Below the pieces are notes generated by a model. The model was not told the DNA's origin and did no database searches. It worked only from the letters and a program-made list of their open reading frames with translations. Below, piece by piece: positions 12,744-24,800 of a DNA stretch of 64,000 nt; the first letter of the stretch is position 1; each line of letters opens with the position of its first letter. A program made the position numbers and the translations under genes. The stretch comes from Eutreptiella sp. 'Long Island Sound 2002' (taxonomy: Eukaryota > Euglenozoa > Euglenophyceae > Eutreptiales > Eutreptiaceae): contig OZ038386.1 of assembly GCA_964036045.1 (NCBI GenBank), positions 15,822,329-15,886,328 of the forward strand, in the 5' to 3' direction.

Positions 12744-15700
12744 GTGCGAAACCTGTGCTCCTCTTCCTGCTACCCCTGTGCCCGCTCAGCGGCAGGCAAG
12801 GTCTGCCGAACAAGAGGTCTATGCGTAGTGGGGGTAGCCCCCCCCGCCCCCTTCCAATGCCCCAGTCGGTCCAAATTTAAGCCACCATAAAGTGAGGGTG
12901 CTGGCCCCGGGCTGCTTTTCCCTTTCTGGGGACCAGGAAAATGGCCCAAAGAATGCATGGTCAGCACAGTGACAACCAGTGTGGTCATGCAGGAGGGTCC
13001 CCAATAAAAAGGTCCACCCATGACTGGAAAAACAGAGCGGCAGCAACCCGTGTGGCCATACAGTAGGGTGCACACAGGTCTTTCCCCCCATTTCCCCCTG
13101 CAGAAGCAACCAAAAGCAACAAACACCAACACAACTGTGCACCCCGCCACCGATGTGATATGGCCAACACAAGGTGCGCCGCGTAAAACAAATATAAACA
13201 AAGAATAGGACACCTCTGCAACAGACTGCAGATTTAGATGGACCCATGGACAGCATCACTGCCCATGCCTGGGAACAGACCAAGGACCTTCCCCAGCGTG
13301 CAACAGTTCAGAGGATGATGCTCAACTGCCAAGTCCACGAAGCGTCCGGGTGGTGTCCTCTGCCTGAGTGCATACCCACCAGTTATCTGGTGCAGGCCCA
13401 GCATCAGAGGCCATTAGTGCAGACCTGACATTAAAGGGACAACAGGGAGCAGACAGACCAAGAGCAGAACACGGTGCGAATGCAAACAGGCAGAAGCATG
13501 TGCGGGGGTCAAGGGACACAAAAGAAGGAAAACAGCGCCATAGGAGCCAGTGAACTGAGTAGTTGAAACCCAAAAGGGGTCTGCTGTCCGGTAGAGGACG
13601 TCCAAGTCAGGACACGCAGGGGAGCACAGAGTGTCACGCTCAGAATAGAACAAGATCGGTCACAGTGTCAGAGCCAATGAACCTAGTGGTTAGATCTCCC
13701 CAAGGGGGTGCGCGTCACACACGGAAGGACGTCCATACCCAGAGACCAATGAGACTTGCTTTGCACAGGATGGGTTTCTACCAGAGGGGTGTCGCTTATG
13801 TGCTCAATACTCGGTGACATGGTTGGTACTGGGCAGTTGGAACATGTCTCGTGTGGGAAAACCCCTCTGCTGAGCCCGGCTAGGCCCAGTATGCAGGATG
13901 TCATGTTGGGGGGGTGAGCAACTAGACCATGGCCTGTAGTCTCCATGAGTGGTTTAGTGAGCAGTAGGCCCAAGGAAGTATGTGGGAGGCGGAGCACAGA
14001 GGACCCATCCAGACAGCGTCCCGTGACCCTGCTTGGCTGCATGGCCGGGCACAGGGGGCGCACGGCTGCAGCCCTTGACACCCTCCCCGCGCCTCAAAAT
14101 GGCCAAAATGTTTTGAGGGTCTGGGCCACATTTGATCCCAATGTGGCGCTGAAGGCGCCGAATTTTTTTTAGCATGTTGTGGGGGGTCAAGATTTTGTTT
14201 TTGCCCTATGTGTGTATCCTCAAAATGCTCAGATTTTCAAGGGGAATCCAAATATTTATGCAAAACATGAAACATTTTCTCACCCCTGACCTCCCCCATC
14301 CAGCCCCTCAAACCTGGCTGCTGGGACTGGACCCCCCAGGGGGTAATTTTTTTTCAAAAACCCCACGCATGTGTCTTCAAAATGGTCAGTGCGATGAGGG
14401 GATCATTTTGAGGTAGGTATGTTGGGCTGTCGGGGTTGGGCTGCCCCCCCGAGCCACCATCCCACCCCCCACCCCACCCCTTCAGGGGGCCAAAATGTTT
14501 AGGGTATGTCCCTGTCGGGGGCTGCACCTGGACGGCCCCCATGCCCTCTCACAAATTCGAGCACCTGCAGTTCGTGTGCCGTGCTGTAGTGCCGCTCTGC
14601 TGGCGCCATTTGTGGTGCGGCCACTGCCGTCCCTGTGCCGGTCCCACTGCCATATCTGTGCCTTTCTTGCCCCGATATGTGCGCCCTTTCCGGCCCCGTA
14701 GGTCAGCGGGGGGCTCACGGTGCTGCTCGGCCTCCTGGCGCAAAGTCCCCTGCATGGCACGCCCACGTATTGGCGCCTGCACGCGGCGGTTGTCGTCGAG
14801 CTGCTGTACCACCGCTGCATCGTCTGGGGCGCGCTGAGCTACGCCGGCACGCGCCACGTGCACGCGACGCACGGCCCGGCCGCCGCCGTTGCGTTCCTCT
14901 GCCTTGCGCTGCCCTTCCTCTGGTTCAACCGCTTCATGGTTGTGAGTTGGTGGCGCCGCCTGGACGCACTGCCGCAGGGGGGCCTCCACCGGCTGGCGCC
15001 CACCAAGACTCTGGAAGTGCCGCTGTCCGTCTTGGCCGGCGCTTTCCAGGGCCCGTGCACCGGCGTCGCGCTCTTTGCGGTGCCAGTCCTGCACGCGCAC
15101 ATTGCGGCGGACCACCCGGTCCTCGCGCTCGCCGCCTCCGCTGTCAGCGTCGGCGCGGTGGCGCTGGCGCACGCCTCCGCGACGCCAGGGCCGCGGCCGC
15201 GGCGCGGCGCCGGGGGGCGGCAGGAGTTCGCGTCGTTCCGCATCTGCAAGGCGCTGCTGTCGAAGGCGGAGCTGTCGCCCGCGCCGCACCGCTACCGCCA
15301 CCCGCGTCCCGCGATGGTGCCGTTCGCGGAGTGGGTGCGGGCGATGCTCCTCTACAACGACCGGGGACACCTACGCCTCAAGCACAGCTACCCGCGCCTC
15401 GCGCACGCGGCCCACGTCCGGGACTACGACGCGCTGATCACGGACGCGGTGGACCGGTTGCTTCGCGAGGCGACCGCCGGGGGCACCGCACACGATTTCG
15501 ACCTGATGTACGTCTGCACGCGGCTGCCGTGGCACGTGATGCAGCACATCACCGGGATGCCCCCCGGCGACCAGCCTCGAGCAGCCGCGTTGGTGCGGGT
15601 CATGGGCGACTTTGTCGGCCGCCCGTTCGACGCCGGGTGCATGCGAGAGGCCGCGGTGGCACAGCGCGAGATGGTCTGCATGATCCGGCGGTGGGCGGCG

Positions 15701-16321
15701 GCGTGGCAGAGCGCCGGGGGGGCCGCGGGGGGCGAGAGCGAGGCGGACGGCGTGTTCCCGCGGTGGCTGCGGCGCCGGACCTTCCCCAACGCCGACGAAT
15801 TCGAGGCGAACGTGGTCATGCTCCTGTTCGCCGGGACGCACAACTTGGAGAACGTGCTGGGGCACGCCGTACGGCTGCTGCTTCAGCACCCGGACCAGCT
15901 CCAGCGGCTGCGGGCGGACCCGACGCTCCTAGACAACGCCGTCGAGGAGGTCTTGCGGTACTGCCCCGCGATCCGCGTCGTGCCCCGCATCGCGCTCTCT
16001 GACGTCGCGATTCCCGAGAGCGGCGTCGCGATTCGCGAGGGCGAGACGGTGCTGCTGCGCATCGCGGAGGCCAACCGCGACCCGGCGGTGCACGAGCGCC
16101 CGGCGGAGTTCGACGTCGCGCGCGCCACGGCGCACCGGCACCTGACGTTCGGTGCCGGGCAGCACTTGTGCAACGGGAACGCCCTCGCGAGGCTGCAGAT
16201 CAAGCGGCTGCTGCAGGCGACGGTGCTTGGGCCCATGGGACACGCGAAGCTAGTGCAGAAGTACGGCGAGGACTGGGTACACACCTACGCCCATTTGGAG
16301 GAGCTGCGCCTTCAAGTGTAG
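11937..16321 (+). CDS. TLC-like membrane domain fused to cytochrome P450 (two exons)
   Basis: Joining 11937-12743 to 14702-16321 gives an 808-aa protein; both splice ends are phase 0. The N-terminal half is multi-pass membrane protein: a hydrophobic helix at about residues 24-49, several more up to residue 240, an LHHCLSLAL segment resembling the His-His helix of TLC (TRAM/LAG1/CLN8) proteins, and after the intron WGALSYAG and WFNRFMVVSWW helices. The C-terminal half (about 445-808) is a P450 of the bacterial type. It has a C-helix-like GHLRLKH (about residue 485), I-helix AGTHN (646-650), ExxR Glu685/Arg688, and a heme loop FGAGQHLCNG with Cys759 and HxCxG spacing. The acid-alcohol pair of the I-helix is absent (His649, Asn650). 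TLC proteins act on or sense lipids, so membrane-tethered lipid oxidation is possible; that is inference. The start is the first ATG of exon 1, and an extra 5' exon is possible because AG precedes at 11930. Confidence 0.75.
12744..14701 (+). other. Intron of the TLC-P450 gene
   Basis: A GT-AG phase 0 intron of 1,958 bp. The 3' part carries a 97-bp block repeated in inverted orientation at 61817-61917, and a copy of the CACCTGCAG repeat family at 14557-14606. No additional exon is needed to keep the frame. Confidence 0.65.
14329..14425 (+). repeat. Dispersed inverted repeat (partner at 61817-61917)
   Basis: The reverse complement of 61817-61917 aligns over the whole block, including the shared GAGGGGATCATTTTGAGGTA core. 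The other strand of this copy and the + strand of the partner both read PQNDPL and a THxWxF motif, so the block may derive from a coding sequence. Confidence 0.65.
14702..16321 (+). CDS. TLC-P450 exon 2
   Basis: This is 539 codons plus TAG (16319-16321), entered in phase 0 behind CCCGTAG. It holds the last membrane helices and the whole P450 domain with the ExxR and heme-Cys motifs. It is extremely G/C-rich compared with the flanking intron and intergenic DNA. Confidence 0.85.
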   Translation, partial: VSGGLTVLLGLLAQSPLHGTPTYWRLHAAVVVELLYHRCIVWGALSYAGTRHVHATHGPAAAVAFLCLALPFLWFNRFMVVSWWRRLDALPQGGLHRLAPTKTLEVPLSVLAGAFQGPCTGVALFAVPVLHAHIAADHPVLALAASAVSVGAVALAHASATPGPRPRRGAGGRQEFASFRICKALLSKAELSPAPHRYRHPRPAMVPFAEWVRAMLLYNDRGHLRLKHSYPRLAHAAHVRDYDALITDAVDRLLREATAGGTAHDFDLMYVCTRLPWHVMQHITGMPPGDQPRAAALVRVMGDFVGRPFDAGCMREAAVAQREMVCMIRRWAAAWQSAGGAAGGESEADGVFPRWLRRRTFPNADEFEANVVMLLFAGTHNLENVLGHAVRLLLQHPDQLQRLRADPTLLDNAVEEVLRYCPAIRVVPRIALSDVAIPESGVAIREGETVLLRIAEANRDPAVHERPAEFDVARATAHRHLTFGAGQHLCNGNALARLQIKRLLQATVLGPMGHAKLVQKYGEDWVHTYAHLEELRLQV

Positions 16322-19300
16322 GCCGACTGGGTCTGCATCGTGTGTGTTCTGGATGATGGGGTGCGTGCGTGTGTCTGAAAGGGCGCAGTCCTCCCACTCG
16401 CGATTTTGAGGTAACAGTCGGCGAAGCAGCGCCCCAGCAACGGGGCACCGCCAGCCGGGTTCTGCCTGCCAGGACAGCAGGGCTCGGCGTTCGGGACTGG
16501 TGGTTGTCTATTGCATTGTGTTTGATAGAAGAGGATGTTCTACTTCAATTTGGAAAGTCATATTGTCTGCAGGCCATGTTGAGCACGTGTTTCCTGCTCA
16601 AGGAATAATACACTTCATGTGATATTGGAGGGAGGGGTGACGCAGAGCACCACGTTGGGGGAAGGTTATTCGGGAAGCACAGCAAGTGATTCTTTTAATT
16701 GGGATTCGCTTTGTTGAGGCGGTGTTTCAACATTCCCGCGCAGGCAAAAACAGCAACAACGGGACGTTCGGGTGTTTTCGTTGTGATCCCATCGCCTCCG
16801 AGCACGCGGATGCGGGTTCGACTCATGACACACGATCAACCACGTCTCAAACGTTGACAACGTGGAATCTTGTGTTGTATCCCCCACCCCTTTCTCCTGC
16901 GCACGCAGCCTTGTCCCAGCGCGGTGTTTCCGTTTGACTGCAGCTCTTGAGGACCAAAGTTCTGCCTGAGACTGCGACGCGACTCATTCATGGTACTGTC
17001 AGTCAAATATCGCCGTTGCCCAGACCCCTTACGAACCATCCGTGGGTTGCGCGTACGCGTGCGCCTTGATCAAGCGCGCCAGATCCCCGTCTCAACATTG
17101 TTTTCCCTGCTGGCGCAAGGGGGAGAGGGGAGAGGGGGAGTCTGGCTTGTCTGAGACTGGGCTTTTGTCTCAAGGGCAAAGAGCCCCCAATAAACACGGT
17201 GCTGTATGGGCATAGAGTAGGGTCGGCTTGGGCTGCCACTGGCCTCGGACATGTCCGACACGCTCTAACCTGCCAACTCTCCCCTTGCCTGCACGGGGTC
17301 CGTCCAATGTTTTCATCCCCAAGTCCGCCTTTGCGGCCACCATCGCGTAATATCACTCACTGATTAGCTGGACCTCTGCGGTTCCTTGGACATGCTGAGA
17401 CCGCATTGTGTACTGCTGCTGCCACGGACCCCCGAATCCCTCCCCCCCTTGATCAGCCAGGGTCCTCAAAGGGTGGGTGTTATAATGCGGCTGGATTGAA
17501 CCCTTGGAGCCCCTGTTCCAATACCCCCTCTGCCTCAGTCTGGGGAAGGCTCCAAGCGCTGGCCCTGATGGTCCTGCCTGGGAGGTCCCGCACTTGCGTG
17601 GAGGGATGGATGTGGTCGCTATCATGGGGCACCAGGCTTGTGGTTGAATCGGAAAGGTAAAAGGGAGGGTCACCCCTCTCCCCTCCTCAGACCCCTCCCC
17701 CGCGGGCCCAATGACGGCAGAACGTGGACAATAGATGGAGCAGAGTACAGGTGAGCCCAGGTGCCTCGATCTGAACCCGCGGTAGGTATCCTGATGATGC
17801 TATGATGGGGAGCAAGGCCTCTAATGGGGCTGAGCACCTGCAGTTCGAGAATGCGAATGCCCTGCTGTAGTCCCGCTCGATTTGTTGAATGCGTTTTGTG
17901 GCCCGGGCCCGTCAAAAAATTCCTCAGGGGAAGAAGTAAATTTAGAGAAGCTTTTTGGGCCCCCTTTTTTTCAGTTCGCAAACTCTTGGGTCTCAGACTC
18001 TCCCTCGCCCACCCCTTCTAAAACAAGGCTGTGGGGCACCGAAGGACCGCTGGCGAGGGATCACACTGAGGCACGGCTTTGTTAACGGAATCCCCGTGTG
18101 GCCGTGGGTTTCCCTGAAGTGGGCGGTGCTTGCGCAACGGGGCGGGGCCCGGAGTGCTTGTGAGCGAATCTCTTCCTGCAGCTCTTGATGGACGGCTCTG
18201 TATGACAGGGTAAGTCTGTTGGAAGATCCGTACCATTCATCAAATGCACCACACCACAAACCGGGTCGGCACATAGTCTCAGCATCATTGCTGCACTTGT
18301 GCATATCGCTGGCGGTCCACGTAAGTACACCAAGTTCTTTCCGCAGTCATCCGTTGAGTGGCTGAGGGAGACGACAGGCCAGACCTTCTTTGCAGGCCCA
18401 ACCTTTGTGTGGTTTCCAATGCCCTTCCCAGGAGGCTTATCGACCATAGTTTTCCCTTTGTATTGTCGTTTTGTTTTTGAGCAACTCATATGCATCCGTC
18501 TTATGTTGCATGAACTGTGGCAGGCTGCACGGAACTCCTGTTCACGGAGGCCACGTATGGATGTGGGGATGTTGGTTGCTTGCATGTACTGGACTCGTGC
18601 ATTCGGCCTGTGATAGGGATGTCCCCCCGTGCGTGGTGCCGGCGAACCACCTCGTTCTCGCCGCATTCCATGCTGACAACCAGGGGCCCAGCAGGGATGC
18701 ACTACGCACAAAGTGCCACCCATCGAAGGTAGTGATTTGCATGCAATTGGCGGCAGTGGAATGGACAAACCAACCAACCTACACCGTCCCCCTAGAGGGT
18801 GGAACCATGCAACACCACATTGGCATTCATCTTTGAGTGGTAGTTGGCGAACACATTGGGACCTTGTCCCACAATGGACTCAAACACTCAAAAAAACTCA
18901 CACAGCGGGTGCTTAGAAAGCCTTGACGCCCAAATAGTTCGGGGCCAATGCCAACCCCATGTTTATGGCACATGGCCACTGAACAATGTGCGATTCAATG
19001 AAACGACTGCTTTGGCAATGCTTTGGGCCTGCACCTATATGGGGCATTTTGACCTGTACCAGAGGTTGGAATGATATTGTGGACAAAGGCGTCTCCGTAG
19101 GACAATGATATTGCAATACACAAGCTGCCTTGGGATGTCACACGGTCTTGCTTGTTTGTCTCAATGTAGCCTCTACATGCAACAGTCATGAGGGCATGTG
19201 CGACATTGCGGGTGCGTCAAATTTTAATTTGTGGTGTAGACTCAGCGGATGAGGTACCGGGGTAGACACAAAGCCATGTCCTCAAGGTTGCCAAATACCC

Positions 19301-20907
19301 AGATACTAATATTCTGCGAATGCCGGGAACGTGAGTTCATCTATTGGCAGCAGGGTTCTCCTTCTTCACAGAAAAAAGCTGAAAGTGTCTATGTGGTTTG
19401 CTGAATTTTCAAGAATTTTCACCGTCGGTCACTTTTGCGGTGCTCAGGCTCAGCCTTGTCCACATTTGAAATGAGTACTCCACACCCACAGTGGGACTGG
19501 CCAAGTTGCATAGGAAAACAAAACCAAAGAATGAGGTCTGCAGGAAAGGGATGCCAGCACAAAGGGGTACCTACACATAATATTAAAGGGGGTGTCCTAG
19601 AATGCAGACCCACCCACCCAAGCCATGATTATGAGGGTGGGTCCCAAACTTTTGACCCACCCACCAAGACTGGGGCACCCACCCACACCCCCTTCCCCCA
19701 TTCCGTATTAATTCCTTATAAACGATGCATGCCATCAATCTTGGTGATCTAGCAGTGTGTGCGGCCAGCCCCGGTGTTTTCTGTCGGCGGGTGCTCCAGC
19801 CTTCTCCACAACCCTACATTGACTCCTTGGACGGTGTTTCTCTCGTAGACTCACATGTTTTGGTGGCCAGCATGGATAGCGATATGTCCCAAGTGTACCC
19901 CCATCATTGGCAGGCACATGACAGCTACGTGTTAGGTGTGTGCCTACCCCCCCGCCTTGCATAGTAAGCCGCACCCTAGAGGGAACATACCCCAAAATAC
20001 CCCAAGTGACGGTTCCTTTGCACCCCCGATTACTATGCAAATGATGTGTGACACGAAACAAGACGTGCAGACACAAAGGTGCATGAACAACAAAATGAGC
20101 CAGGAACTGCCTGTTGGGATGTGTGTTCGGCTCTACTGAGAAACAAGTTCTGTGTGCCACTTCTTCTAGCGGGAGTATTTGACTCTGAAGAGCCGCACAT
20201 GCTCCACAAGGGCCACATGAATGGGCTCTCCAGTTGCATGCTGGGCCACAGGCTTGGCTGCCGCCTTGGTCGCAAGTTTGGCAGCCTTTCCTATGGTGTT
20301 GCATGGGGATGCACACCATCATTTCGTATGTAAAAGTTGGGGCGAAAGAATCCCTTCTGACCGTCGTTTTGGACGGTGCTTGCACACAGGATCACCTGCA
20401 ACCTGCCAACCGCTTGCTGCTCATCTTAGGGAGTGCATTCTTGTTGTTGGCGCTTTGACATCACTGCTTCGAAAAACAGACAAACTGTGTGCTTTGTCTG
20501 TGACACTAGATTGCAAGGTTCAGCGGAAATAGGACCTGCTTTGAGAGCAGCTTCCCTCATGCATGGACTGTCAAAACAAGTGGCCAGATCCCGGACATCT
20601 AGGACTGCTGCTCTGGTGTAACCTTTTTGTTCTTGAAATGGTGGTAGAATTGTACAGTCGACGGTGAGATGAACTTGGCTGGATATTTTGCGTCAGAGCA
20701 GGGCGGTTCACTTTGCCTGGCCCAAACTTGACGCAGATCTTCAGGGAGTTGGTATGCCAACCGAAATCGATTTGCCAAACTCATCTCCGACCAGTACCTC
20801 CAGACGGCAGGAAGTGCATTTGTTCTGCAGAGCCTGTACACGCCCCGGCACACCACCATTACACCCTCCTCTCAAGGAATGTAATGCCTTAGGCTCATGT
20901 GAGTGCC
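16322..20907. other. Intergenic, TLC-P450 to SF3B3
   Basis: No conserved exon was found. It contains a copy of the CTGCTGTAGTCCCGCTC repeat at 17833-17905 and a box-B-like GCGGGTTCGACTC at about 16811-16825. A region at 18080-20860 has moderately long frames, mainly on the - strand (18082-18777; 20599-20859), which might be decayed transposon coding sequence; I recognise no domain in them. Confidence 0.5.
17833..17905 (+). repeat. CTGCTGTAGTCCCGCTC dispersed repeat
   Basis: This copy aligns to 59251-59322, just upstream of the transporter gene, through the CTGCTGTAGTCCCGCTC core and the GTTGAATG that follows. A shorter relative is at 14557-14606. Confidence 0.65.
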
Positions 20908-21801
20908 ATGCACTTGTACCGCGCGGCCCTCCAGAGCCCGACCGCCGTCACGTGCCTCTGTGCCGGCCACTTCCTCCCCGATGCCTCCCCCTACAGCCCC
21001 AGCGACCTCGCCCTGGCGCACGGCCAGGCCCTGCGGCTCCTGACGGTCCCCTTCCAGGCCCACGACGGCCCCAGCGCGCACCTCGTGACCCAGTCGCTGC
21101 AGGACCTGGGGGCCCCGATCCGCGCCCTCTGCCCTGTGCCGCGCCCGCCCTCGAGCCCCGACGCTATAGCCCTCACGACCGTCGCTGGGGAGCTGCTCCT
21201 CATGGCCTACGACGCGGCTGCCTGCGCCTTCGTGACGGTGGCCCGCCACCGGCTGGGCCCCCCCGGCGCGCGCCGGACCGTCCCGGGGCAGTACGTCGCG
21301 TGCGCCGGCGGCGATCTCCTCTGCGCCGCCCTCACGGAGCGCCTCGTGGCCTTCCCCGTGGCTGCAGGCCTTGGCCCCCCGGCGGAAGCGCGCGCGCCCG
21401 GCGGCGATGTGCACTACGCCGTCGAGGCGGCGGGAGCCGGGCGGTTCGCGGTGCTGTGCGAGGCCGGGGGCGGCGCTGGGGGCAAGGCCTTGGTGGTGTA
21501 TGCCCGGGGGCCCGGGGGCCTGCGGGCGCTGTGGCGCGCCCCGCAGCCGGCCACCAGCCACGCCCTCGCCCCGGCGCCGGCGCCCGTCGGGGTCCTTGTG
21601 TGCGCTGCCGGGCAGGTGGCGTTCTGGGCCTGCGGCGCCCAACCCCCCGACGGGGCCGTCCCCGCGGCCCCGGTCCCGCGGCGCGCGGGCGCAGCGGCGG
21701 AGGGGCTGCTGGTGGCGTGTGCCGGGGGGCTCCGGCAGCGGGGTTTCGCGCTGGTGCAGACGGAGGAGGGCGATGTGTGGCGCGTGCAGGTTACGCCGCA
21801 G
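20908..21801 (+). CDS. SF3B3: SF3B3 exon 1
   Basis: This is 298 codons of the N-terminal propeller, from ATG to a CAG|GTCTGT donor, phase 0. A nearer donor-like CAG|GTTACG (21790) would shorten it by four codons and also keep the frame. Confidence 0.88.
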
Positions 21802-24800
21802 GTCTGTGGTCACGGTGTCCGAGGCAAAGGGGGTGCTGGTTGCGTGTGCAATGGGGCCCGCCGTTTTGGGCCCAAAAAAGGCCTTTTTGGGGCACAAAAT
21901 GCGCAGTTTTGGGAGGGCACCTCCCGACTTGGCGCCTCCACCCCGGGGCACCACTGGTGAGTTTTTGGCTCAGAACTCGGATTTGGCAAGGGCACCACCT
22001 AGGCGCTAGGATGGCTAGAGTAGAGTAGAGCCTAGAGCGATGAGGCGAAGCAATAGCCAAAACGGAAAGGAGAAGTGCTTGCTTGCTTGCTTGTTGCTTG
22101 CTTGTTGCTTGATAGCTAGATTAAGGGGAGAGGGGTGTAGTAATAGTAATATATATATAGTGTCAAACAAGCACCCACTTACGCGTCGGGGCGTAATATT
22201 ATTATGTGTCGGGGATTTCATTACGCGTCGGGGATTTTATTACGCGTCGGGGATTTTATTACGCGTCGGGGATTTTATTACGTGTCGGTTCAGGTGTAAT
22301 ATTATTACGCGTAATAAACCTATTACGCATCGGGCGGTGTATTACTATTACGCGTCGTAAAATCACATCTTTGACAGCTCTGTGATTAATGGAGATCTCC
22401 ACTTGCCTCACCAGCGAATGTGTTGGACAACACTCCGTGAGCGATCCTCATGCCTCATCGTGTTATTCTCTCCGCCCATGGCTGCTCCTACTGCCCCTGC
22501 GGTGCTGCCTTTCCCGCTGCCACTGCGGCCGCCCCTGTTGCTGGCACCGCTGTGCTGCGCCGCTGCCTGCCGCTGTAGGTCTCGTACGTTTTCCACGATT
22601 TTCAGTCCACAGGGCAGCAGTCAGTCAACACGTCCGACAGGAACACTGCCAACCGAAAGTTCAGCAATGAACTAGTTTCGCCCCAATCGGGGGAGCGGCG
22701 GGGACGCCGGTCAGGCAGGCCGCAACACAAATACATTCTTTAACTATGTTTTGATGGCGGCCTGAATCAACTTCCGGTGGCACATCACCTCACGGTGGGC
22801 ATCAAGTGCAGACGGTTGACAACCCACGGCCTGCGGTTGACAAGAAACCGTCAACCAACCGACAACCAACAACGAGGGCAGTCCTCAGTGAAACAAGCAG
22901 AGATGGGATTCGGCGGGTGGGGGGTGGGGCATTTGTAGACAACGTTTGGGATTCGAGCATACCTTAGACAGGGGTGGGGGATTCAGGTCCGCAATTTTTC
23001 GTAATTTTTCGTAATTTTCCGCGATTTCCGCAATTTTTCGCAGTTGGATTTGACGCTCCCTGACCGCAATCCCCCCCCCCCCCAACCGCTGCCTGAGACT
23101 TAGCGTTTTTGAGATTTGAGGCCCTGCCTTAGACCAAACCCGAGGAGGACGCTGCAGAAGCTGCGGGCCGATGCGTTTGCCTCCGTTTCGTTTCGCGGGA
23201 CCTCAGGGCACAGAGGCGGCAGCGCTGAGCCTCGCGTACTTCGATACCGTGCCGCTCGGGGTTGGCATGGGCGTGCTGCGGTCTGGGTTTCTGTTCCTCG
23301 CCGCAGAGAGCGGCGACCACCGGCTGTACCAGATGGCAGGCCTGGGCGCGACCCCGGAGCGCGCGCTGCTGGACCGCCACTTGGTCGTGCACCAGGGCCG
23401 CGACGAAGTGGGCCGAGTGCCGCTGTTTGCCCCGACGACCAGCCTCACGAACCTGCGCCTTGTGGACATGCTCGTGTCCTATGCCCCGCTGGTCTGTGCC
23501 GCGAAGGTGCCCACGGTCGGCCCCGGGCAGGTACACAGGGCTGTGGGCTGTTGTGCGCGCGCGTACGTGTGTGTGTGTGTGTGTGAAGGAAGGGAATGTC
23601 CAGCCCCCCTCAGCCCCCCTCAGCCCCAAAAGGCAAGCAACCCGTCCAAATCACGGCAGCCACTGTTTCAGTGGGTCGCCCGTGCGGCAAACAAAAGAAG
23701 CCGTTGTACCACCCGAAGCAGCGCCGCCCCGAAACGGTCAGCCTTTCGACGGTGTGTAGGCCGGACGGGTCGCGCTGGATGCCTCTGCTGGAGAGCGGCA
23801 ACCAGGGACTGAATCGGAAAAAGGGTTGTGGCCCCTGTCTTCCCCCTGGACGCCGTCCAGTCGTTACGCTCTGCATCTCTTCGCTGCCATTTGTACACCA
23901 GAGGGGAGGGGGTAGAATTTCTGTTGCACAAATTCTGTACGAAAATTTTTTGCACAATTTGTTCGGTTAGCACGATATACTGTGCCTTTGCTCACTTGTG
24001 CCATGCCAGAGGATTTGGTTAATGATAATTAGTGGCCCATGGAAGTCGCAGAATTGCTCAAGTTGTGTTTCCTCATTTGTAGGGTTCCTGTGGTATTCAA
24101 TGGGATACAGACAAGAGTGCTGGTTGATGCAGCAGGAAAGTCCTCCAGGAAATGGCAGCAACCATCCAGAGTCCACCTTGAAATAACAGCAACCGTCCAC
24201 TGTTTCTCATGAGCACTTTTGCCACCCCTCCAGAATTTGTTGGCTCATTTTAAGGAATGGCACGGGTTTTGTTGCGCCAGAATTTGTAGATTCACATTTT
24301 CCTCGACACGGAATACCCCCCCCCCCCCCTCCCCGGTATACCCGGTGCAGCCACGAGCAAATTTCAAGTAAAGTGAGACGTGTGCGCAGGACGTTATTTC
24401 GCAAAGCCATCCACTAGGAGCCCCAGGACCAGGGCAGGGACCCAGTGCCGCACAAGGGGAGGGAAGGGGGCAAGCCATAGGGGGTGGTGTGTTGAAGGGT
24501 CGCGTGATTCCCGGTGCCGACAGGGAATCGCTTGCGGCGCGGGGACGGGGCCTCCCCTACCCCCTCCAGCCACACGCAAGGTCCAGCCACACACAGCAGT
24601 CGCCTGGGCACCCGGCTCTGTCGATCGCCACGAACTGTTTCCCACCTCACAAAAAAAACGCCCCGTCTCTGTTGGACAAGTCCGCACATGGCAACACTTA
24701 CTGCTATCTTCCAACTAACCGCCCGCCTGTGCTTGCCCCATCCCACGCCACACAGCCCCATCCCACGCCACACAACCCCATCCCACGCCATATAGCCCCA

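Noticed and set aside
14549-15370. Long - strand and alternative + strand frames across the P450 exon
   Set aside because: Same cause: high G/C content. Only one frame carries the ExxR and heme-Cys motifs.
18082-18777. A 231-codon frame on the - strand
   Set aside because: No recognisable domain, odd residue composition, and competing + strand frames. At most a transposon relic.
22183-22365. Possible CRISPR-like direct repeats
   Set aside because: The units abut without unique spacers and the genome is eukaryotic; it is a minisatellite.
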